A DNA stretch of 32,634 nucleotides from positions 1 to 32,634 of the forward strand of contig JAUCEF010000149.1 in NCBI GenBank assembly GCA_033558025.1. Direction: 5' to 3'. Below the pieces are notes generated by a model. It saw nothing but the letters and a program-made list of their open reading frames with translations, was not told the DNA's origin and did no database searches. A program made the position numbers and the translations under genes. This stretch comes from Phytophthora sp. 'mugwort' (taxonomy: Eukaryota; Oomycota; Peronosporomycetes; Peronosporales; Peronosporaceae). Positions 27,553 through 32,634 of the stretch are shown here, one piece after another (the stretch's first letter is position 1; every line of letters begins with the position of its first letter).

Positions 27553-28119
27553 ATGAAAGTATTAAAAAAATTTAGTCAATATTTATTACAGATTTTACCA
27601 ATAATAAATTATACTTTATATAAAAATGAATTATGTATAAATATTTCTACAAAAAATTTAATTCCTATTTTATTTTTTTTAAAAAATCATACAAATACTC
27701 AATTTAAAGTATTATCAGAAATTTGTGTTATAGATTATATTAATAAAAAAAAACGTTTTGAAATAATTTATAATTTATTAAGTATTCGTTTTAATAGTCG
27801 TTTAAAAATTAAAATAATAATTAATGAATTACAACCGGTAGATTCAATTATAAAAATATATCAATCAGCCAATTGGTGTGAAAGAGAAGTTTGGGATATG
27901 TTTGGTATTTTTTTTTTATACCATCCCGATTTAAGACGGATTTTAACAGATTATGGTTTTGAAGGACATCCTTTACGTAAAGATTTCCCTTTAAGTGGTT
28001 TTTTAGAAATTTTTTATAATGAATTAAAAAAACGTGTTGTTTATGAACCCATTAATTTATCACAACAATACCGATTATTTGAATTTAATAATCCTTGGAA
28101 TAATAAAATAAATATGTAA
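27553..28119 (+). CDS. nad9: NADH dehydrogenase subunit 9 (30-kDa type)
   Basis: Peripheral-arm subunit of complex I, equivalent to NuoC. Intact with 188 residues. The conserved C-terminal block is clear: SANWCEREVWDMFGIFF, then HPDLRRILTDYGFEGHPLRK and DFPLSGFLE. It has no membrane span. Encoded between atp9 and cob. The stop codon lies in the loop of a 9-bp hairpin (28102-28110 with 28120-28128). Confidence 0.97.
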   Translation: MKVLKKFSQYLLQILPIINYTLYKNELCINISTKNLIPILFFLKNHTNTQFKVLSEICVIDYINKKKRFEIIYNLLSIRFNSRLKIKIIINELQPVDSIIKIYQSANWCEREVWDMFGIFFLYHPDLRRILTDYGFEGHPLRKDFPLSGFLEIFYNELKKRVVYEPINLSQQYRLFEFNNPWNNKINM

Positions 28120-28128
28120 TATTTTATT
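28102..28128 (+). terminator. Stem-loop spanning the nad9 stop codon
   Basis: AATAAAATA pairs with TATTTTATT (9 bp) with the nad9 TAA in the 9-base loop. It fits the pattern of hairpins at gene ends. Confidence 0.35.
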
Positions 28129-28166
28129 AATTATTTTTGCTTTTAGGTAATTTTTCATTTCATATT

Positions 28167-29342
28167 ATGAGATGGAATAAAAAATCATTATTTGCGATTC
28201 TTAATAATCATTTAATAGATTATCCTACACCTATTAATTTAAATTATTTTTTTGGATTCGGTTCGTTAGCTGGTATTATGTTAGTAATACAAATTTTAAC
28301 AGGTATTTTTTTAGCAATGCATTATACTCCACATATTGATTTAGCTTTTAATAGTGTTGAACATATTATGAGAGATGTAAATAATGGTTGGTTAATTAGA
28401 TATACACATGCAAATGGAGCATCTTTTTTTTTTATTGTTGTATATATTCATATTTTTCGTGGTTTATATTATGGTTCTTATATCACACCAAGAGAAGCTA
28501 TATGGTCTTCTGGTGTAATTATTTTTATTTTAATGATGGCTACAGCTTTTATGGGTTATGTTTTACCTTGGGGACAAATGAGTTTTTGGGGTGCAACTGT
28601 TATTACTAATTTATTTTCTGCAATACCCTTAATAGGAAAAGATATTGTTGATTGGCTTTGGGGCGGATTTGCTGTTGATAATCCAACATTAAATCGTTTT
28701 TTTAGTTTACATTTTACATTACCTTTTATAATTGTGGGTGCCGTATTGATACATTTAATTTTATTACATGAAGTTGGTTCAAATAATCCTTTAGGTATTA
28801 CATTAAAAAATGAAAATATACCTTTTTATCCATATTTTTATACTAAAGATTTATTTGGATTAATGATCTTATTTTTGATTTTCTTTATTTTTATTTTTTT
28901 TTATCCTAATACATTAGGTCATCCCGATAATTATATTGAAGCAAATCCAATGAAAACACCTTTACATATCGTACCAGAATGGTATTTTTTACCGTTTTAT
29001 GCAATTTTAAGATCTATTCCTAATAAAATTGGCGGTGTTATAGCTATGTTTGGTTCATTACTTATTTTATTAACAATACCTTTTACAAATTCATCTGAAA
29101 TTAGAAGTACAGCTTTTAGACCTATATTTAAAATTTGTTATTGGTTATTAGTTATAGCTTTTTTATTATTAGGTTGGGTTGGACAATGTCCAGTTGAATA
29201 TCCTTATACTGAAATTGGTATTATAAGTATGATTTATTATTTTTTTTTTTTTATAATAATTATACCATTTTTAGGTAAATTAGAAACTTATTTAGTACGT
29301 TATAATATTAATAAAAAATCTTTAATAAATAAAAATAAATAA
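28167..29342 (+). CDS. cob: Apocytochrome b
   Basis: Core membrane subunit of complex III, with two b-type hemes and both quinone sites. 391 residues, intact. I choose ATG 28167 ([20 protein letters not shown]), the normal cob start, rather than the upstream TTG. Heme ligand regions are [20 protein letters not shown] and [20 protein letters not shown] followed by [13 protein letters not shown]. The Qo motif PEWY is in [20 protein letters not shown]. Eight membrane spans. The nad11 remnant follows with essentially no spacer. Confidence 0.98.
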   Translation: MRWNKKSLFAILNNHLIDYPTPINLNYFFGFGSLAGIMLVIQILTGIFLAMHYTPHIDLAFNSVEHIMRDVNNGWLIRYTHANGASFFFIVVYIHIFRGLYYGSYITPREAIWSSGVIIFILMMATAFMGYVLPWGQMSFWGATVITNLFSAIPLIGKDIVDWLWGGFAVDNPTLNRFFSLHFTLPFIIVGAVLIHLILLHEVGSNNPLGITLKNENIPFYPYFYTKDLFGLMILFLIFFIFIFFYPNTLGHPDNYIEANPMKTPLHIVPEWYFLPFYAILRSIPNKIGGVIAMFGSLLILLTIPFTNSSEIRSTAFRPIFKICYWLLVIAFLLLGWVGQCPVEYPYTEIGIISMIYYFFFFIIIIPFLGKLETYLVRYNINKKSLINKNK

Positions 29343-30921
29343 TTTAAATTGTATTCATTGTACACGTTGTGTACGTTTTGCTAATGAAATTTGTGGAATT
29401 GACGGTTTAGGTACAACAGGTCGTGGTAATAAAACTGAAATTAATTTTTATTCTTCAAATATTTTTAAATCCGAATTTTCTGGTAATTTAGTAGATTTAT
29501 GTCCTGTTGGTGCATTAACTTCTAAACCCTATACTTTTAAAGCACGTTCTTGGGAATTAAAAAAAAAAGAGGGTATTGCTATTTTAGATAGTATTGGTTC
29601 AAATATTAAAATTGATATTTTTAATAATGAAATTATACGTATTTTACCTAAAACTAATTTTAATATTAATAAAGAATGGATATCAGATAAAACAAGATAT
29701 TTTTTTGATAGTTTAAAATATCAACGATTAAAATATCCATTATTAAAAGATAATCAAAACAATTTTCATAGGATTTCTTGGTTAGATGCTCTAAATATTA
29801 TTAATAAAAAATTGATAATTACAGATAGTTTTAATGCTAAAAGTATTATTGGTGATTTAACTGATTTAGAATCTCTTTTTTTATTAAAAAAAAATTTAAA
29901 TAAATTAGGAATTTCAAATGTAAATTATGAACAATTTTTAAAAAATCGACAAATTAAGATAAATTCTGATTTAGCTTCAAATTTTTTATTTAATAATACT
30001 TTAAAATCTATTGAAGAATCTGATGTTTGTTTAATAATTGGTAGTGATATTCGTCAAGAAGGTTCTATTTTAAATATTCATTTAATTAATCGTTTAAAAA
30101 AAGGAAATTTTAAAATAGCATATATCGGTAATAAAATTAATTTTACTTATCCAGTAAAACATTTAGGATTAACTTTTAAAACTTTAATAAATATTATTTT
30201 AGGAAAACATGTATTTTGTAAACAATTAAAAAAAGCAAAAAAACCTTTAATTATTATAGGTAGTAATATTTTAAATCAAAAAAATGGTTTTTTTTTATTA
30301 TCAAAATTAAAAAATTTATCATTTATTAACCATAATATTAATTTCTTTAATTTTCAAACTTCTTTAATTAATTTTTTTGAAATTACTTTTCCAAAATCAT
30401 TAAATATGTTAAATAATTCAAAATTATATTATTTATTTAATACAAATTTACAAAATAAATTAAAAATAACTAAAAATAGTTTTGTTATTTATCAAGGACA
30501 TCATTTTACTAAAGATGCTCAAAATTCAAATCTAATTTTACCTGGATTAACTTTTTTAGAAAAAAATGGAATGTATATTAATTTAGAAGGTTTTATTCAA
30601 AAAAATGAACAAATTTTAAATGTAAATATAGAACAACGTAAAGATTCTATAATTTATAGAAATCTTTATAAATTTTTATTAAATAAAAATCAATCTAAAT
30701 CAGAAGCTTTTTTAAAAATTAAAGATATTTTACCTTATTTATTAAAAAAAAAAATAAAAATTATTTATAATTTTAGTTTTAATAAAAAATTTTTAAAAAT
30801 TAATATTAATTTTTTAGATTCATTAATTAAAAATAATTATTATACAAATATATTAGAACAATATTCAAAAATATTGATTAATTCTAATAAAATTTTCAAA
30901 AATCAATCAAAATTATTATGA
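29329..30921 (+). CDS. nad11: NADH dehydrogenase subunit 11 (75-kDa type), N-terminal domain missing
   Basis: Peripheral-arm subunit of complex I, equivalent to NuoG. The frame opens at 29329 inside the end of cob and the first recognisable residues are [20 protein letters not shown], the N4 cluster motif, with its fourth Cys in [18 protein letters not shown]. The region that normally precedes this, roughly 140 residues with the 2Fe-2S domain and the His-Cys-ligated 4Fe-4S (N5) site, is absent, and there is no ATG. The molybdopterin-like domain follows, with [56 protein letters not shown] and [13 protein letters not shown]. The TGA stop overlaps the nad1 ATG (ATGA). Either the 5' half is encoded elsewhere, or it was lost at an assembly join after cob. 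The start given is only the limit of the open frame. Confidence 0.85.
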   Translation: MKINNLNCIHCTRCVRFANEICGIDGLGTTGRGNKTEINFYSSNIFKSEFSGNLVDLCPVGALTSKPYTFKARSWELKKKEGIAILDSIGSNIKIDIFNNEIIRILPKTNFNINKEWISDKTRYFFDSLKYQRLKYPLLKDNQNNFHRISWLDALNIINKKLIITDSFNAKSIIGDLTDLESLFLLKKNLNKLGISNVNYEQFLKNRQIKINSDLASNFLFNNTLKSIEESDVCLIIGSDIRQEGSILNIHLINRLKKGNFKIAYIGNKINFTYPVKHLGLTFKTLINIILGKHVFCKQLKKAKKPLIIIGSNILNQKNGFFLLSKLKNLSFINHNINFFNFQTSLINFFEITFPKSLNMLNNSKLYYLFNTNLQNKLKITKNSFVIYQGHHFTKDAQNSNLILPGLTFLEKNGMYINLEGFIQKNEQILNVNIEQRKDSIIYRNLYKFLLNKNQSKSEAFLKIKDILPYLLKKKIKIIYNFSFNKKFLKININFLDSLIKNNYYTNILEQYSKILINSNKIFKNQSKLL

Positions 30922-31898
30922 TATACACAATTTTAAAATTTTTAATTTTCATATTACCTTTATTAATTGCTGTGGCTTATTTTACTTTAGTTGAACGTAA
31001 AATATTAGCTTCTATTCAAAGAAGAAGAGGACCTAATGTTGTAGGTACTTTTGGATTATTACAACCATTAGCTGATGGTCTTAAATTATTCGTAAAAGAA
31101 ACAATTTTACCAAGTAATGCTGATGTAATTTTATTTATATTTGCACCTATTTTAGCTTTTTTTTTAAGTCTATTAAGTTGGACAATAATACCTTTAGGTT
31201 TTGGTATGTTTTTTACTGAATTAAATATTGGTATTTTATATTTAATAGCAATTTCATCTTTAGGTGTATACGGTGTTATTATAGGTGGTTGGTCAAGTAA
31301 TTCTAAATATTCGTTTTTAGGGGCTTTAAGATCAACAGCACAAATGATTTCATATGAATTAACTATTGGGTTTTCAATTCTTTCAGTAATTGTTTGTGCA
31401 AAATCTTTAAATTTAATTTCTATTATTTGGGCACAAAAAACGGTATGGTATTGTTTTCCTCTTTTTCCTATTTTTATAATTTTTTTTATATCTTGTTTAG
31501 CAGAAACAAATCGACATCCCTTTGATTTACCTGAAGCTGAAGCTGAATTAGTTTCAGGTTATAATGTAGAATATTCTGCAATGGGTTTTGCATTATTTTT
31601 TTTAGGTGAATATGCTAATATGTTATTAATGAGTAGTTTAACTACGATTTTATTTTTAGGTGGTTGGTTAGCACCTTTCCCTTTTAGTATAAATTGTATT
31701 AATTTTTTACCCGGATCTTTTTGGTTTAGTATTAAAATTTGTTTTTTTGTTGTTTTATTTGTAGTTGCTCGAGCTATTTTACCTCGATATCGTTATGACC
31801 AATTAATGCGTTTAGGTTGGAAAGTATTTCTACCTTTTTCATTATCCTGGTTTTTATATACTGCAAGTATTTTAATAAGTTTTAATTGGTTAATTTAA
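30918..31898 (+). CDS. nad1: NADH dehydrogenase subunit 1
   Basis: Membrane subunit of complex I at the quinone channel, equivalent to NuoH. Intact with 326 residues. Motifs: [60 protein letters not shown] and [20 protein letters not shown]. Eight membrane spans. It overlaps nad11 by 4 bases and is followed by nad4L after 2 bases, so nad11-nad1-nad4L look like one transcription unit. Confidence 0.98.
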   Translation: MIYTILKFLIFILPLLIAVAYFTLVERKILASIQRRRGPNVVGTFGLLQPLADGLKLFVKETILPSNADVILFIFAPILAFFLSLLSWTIIPLGFGMFFTELNIGILYLIAISSLGVYGVIIGGWSSNSKYSFLGALRSTAQMISYELTIGFSILSVIVCAKSLNLISIIWAQKTVWYCFPLFPIFIIFFISCLAETNRHPFDLPEAEAELVSGYNVEYSAMGFALFFLGEYANMLLMSSLTTILFLGGWLAPFPFSINCINFLPGSFWFSIKICFFVVLFVVARAILPRYRYDQLMRLGWKVFLPFSLSWFLYTASILISFNWLI

Positions 31899-31900
31899 TT

Positions 31901-32202
31901 ATGAATATTTTAAATCATTTTATTTTTACTTTTTTTTTATTCTGTCTTGGATTATTTGGTATAATTTTAAATAGACAGAATATTATTATTATTTTAATGT
32001 CTATTGAATTATTATTATTATCAATTAATTTAAATTTTATTTATTTTGCAGTTTTAATTGATGAATAATAGGACAAGTTTTTTCTTTATTAATTTTAACA
32101 GTAGCTGCAGCAGAATCAGCTATTGGATTAGCTATTATGATTATTTTCTTTAAATTATATGGAGATATTTCAATTTATAAAATAAATTTATTATCATTAT
32201 AA
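31901..32202 (+). CDS. nad4L: NADH dehydrogenase subunit 4L (one frameshift)
   Basis: Small membrane subunit of complex I, equivalent to NuoK. Start [20 protein letters not shown]. The body has [20 protein letters not shown] and, after a one-base loss near 32064, [20 protein letters not shown] and the end YKINLLSL. The inverted copy of the same gene further right has the missing T (GATGATATAATAGG against GATGAATAATAGG), which shows the break is an error or a variant, not a real truncation. Repaired length is 100 residues. The last 59 bases are also the first unit of a 67-bp tandem repeat. Confidence 0.95.
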
Positions 32203-32328
32203 TAAATTTATTTTCTTTAAATTATATGGAGATATTTCAATTTATAAAATAAATTTATTATCATTATAATAAATTTATTTTCTTTAAATTATATGGAGAT
32301 ATTTCAATTTATAAAATAAATTTATTAT
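32144..32328 (+). repeat. Tandem 67-bp repeat of the nad4L tail, about 2.8 copies
   Basis: The unit begins TTTTCTTTAAATTATATGGA and starts at 32144, 32211 and 32278. It contains the last codons and stop of nad4L plus a few bases. The third copy runs into the inverted segment near 32325. Copies one and two are identical. Confidence 0.93.
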
Positions 32329-32626
32329 AATGATAATAAATTATTTTATAAATTGAAATATCTCCATATAATTTAAAGAAAATAATCATAATAGCTAATC
32401 CAATAGCTGATTCTGCTGCAGCTACTGTTAAAATTAATAAAGAAAAAACTTGTCCTATTATATCATCAATTAAAACTGCAAAATAAATAAAATTTAAATT
32501 AATTGATAATAATAATAATTCAATAGACATTAAAATAATAATAATATTCTGTCTATTTAAAATTATACCAAATAATCCAAGACAGAATAAAAAAAAAGTA
32601 AAAATAAAATGATTAAAAATATTCAT
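32309..32626 (-). CDS. nad4L: Inverted second copy of nad4L with an altered C-terminus
   Basis: On the minus strand a complete nad4L-like frame of 105 residues: [20 protein letters not shown], then [40 protein letters not shown] and the end [12 protein letters not shown]. It is nearly identical to the plus-strand copy; differences include Leu4 to Phe (one base), an intact VLIDDIIG where the plus copy has a frameshift, and a one-base loss after YKI that changes the last residues. The plus-strand sequence upstream of nad4L (about 31893 on) is also mirrored to the window end. Either a genuine inverted duplication or hairpin end, or a fold-back read artefact. Confidence 0.7.
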   Translation of the reverse strand: MNIFNHFIFTFFLFCLGLFGIILNRQNIIIILMSIELLLLSINLNFIYFAVLIDDIIGQVFSLLILTVAAAESAIGLAIMIIFFKLYGDISIYKIIYYHYNKFIL

Positions 32627-32634
32627 AATTAAAT

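Larger units (their letters stand above)
31893..32634. repeat. Large inverted repeat (palindrome) at the window end
   Basis: Sequence from about 31893 to 32208 is mirrored at 32634 back to about 32328. The symmetry centre is TTTATTAT-AATG-ATAATAAAT near 32320-32340, and extra 67-bp units lie on one side only. The arms contain the two nad4L copies. A few single-base differences separate the arms. Confidence 0.85.

Overview
The window is a gene-dense, very AT-rich protist mitochondrial genome segment. It carries large and small subunit rRNA genes, 18 tRNA genes, respiratory-chain genes (nad1, 2, 3, 4, 4L, 5, 6, 7, 9 and part of nad11; cob; cox1, 2, 3), ATP synthase genes (atp1, 6, 9) and ribosomal protein genes (rpl5, rpl6, rpl14, a probable rpl10, rps2, rps4, rps7, rps10, rps12 and the tail of rps8). 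Mitochondrial atp1, nad7, nad9, nad11 and rps10 indicate an ancestral, bacterial-like gene set. Together with trnR(gcg) and the rps12-rps7 and rps8-rpl6-rps2-rps4 blocks this fits a stramenopile best, but I cannot exclude another protist lineage. The standard code fits: tryptophan is always UGG in the intact genes, trnW has a CCA anticodon, and UGA acts as a stop. I saw no introns.

Layout. Positions 1-13,166 are on the plus strand: rps8 tail, rpl6, rps2, rps4, a repeat-rich orphan ORF, rnl, five tRNAs, rpl14, rpl5, trnG, a second orphan ORF, trnG, trnY, a putative control region, rns, trnW, cox2, a tiny tatA-like ORF, cox1 and a third orphan ORF. Positions 13,578-21,550 are on the minus strand, read from right to left: nad7, probable rpl10, trnH, nad4, trnE, atp1, nad5, nad6, trnR. 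From 21,667 the plus strand resumes: nad2, trnF, rps10, trnR, trnQ, trnI, trnV, rps12, rps7, cox3, atp6, trnD, nad3, atp9, nad9, cob, nad11 (lacking its 5' part), nad1, nad4L. The window ends in three 67-bp tandem repeats of the nad4L tail and a head-to-head inverted second copy of nad4L.

The genes supply subunits of complexes I, III, IV and V and the ribosome that translates them. tRNAs separate many transcripts. Where no tRNA follows a gene, a stem-loop often sits at or within a few bases of the stop codon (atp1, cox1, cox3, atp6, atp9, nad9, rps7 and the three orphan ORFs), which suggests 3'-end processing signals. A 12-nt motif, TATTCTTTAAGA, recurs upstream of cox2, nad5 and atp9.

The main caveat is about two dozen single-base frameshifts, mostly in homopolymers. 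They are concentrated in the first 12.5 kb, while most genes further right are intact. Consensus errors from long reads are the simplest explanation; insertional RNA editing is a less likely one that cDNA would settle. The nad4L inversion may likewise be a fold-back artefact or a real hairpin end. Expected genes not seen include rps3, rps11, rps13, rps14, rps19, rpl2, rpl16, atp8, tatC and several tRNAs (Ala, Cys, Lys, Leu, Thr, Ser-UGA). The molecule is therefore probably longer than this window.
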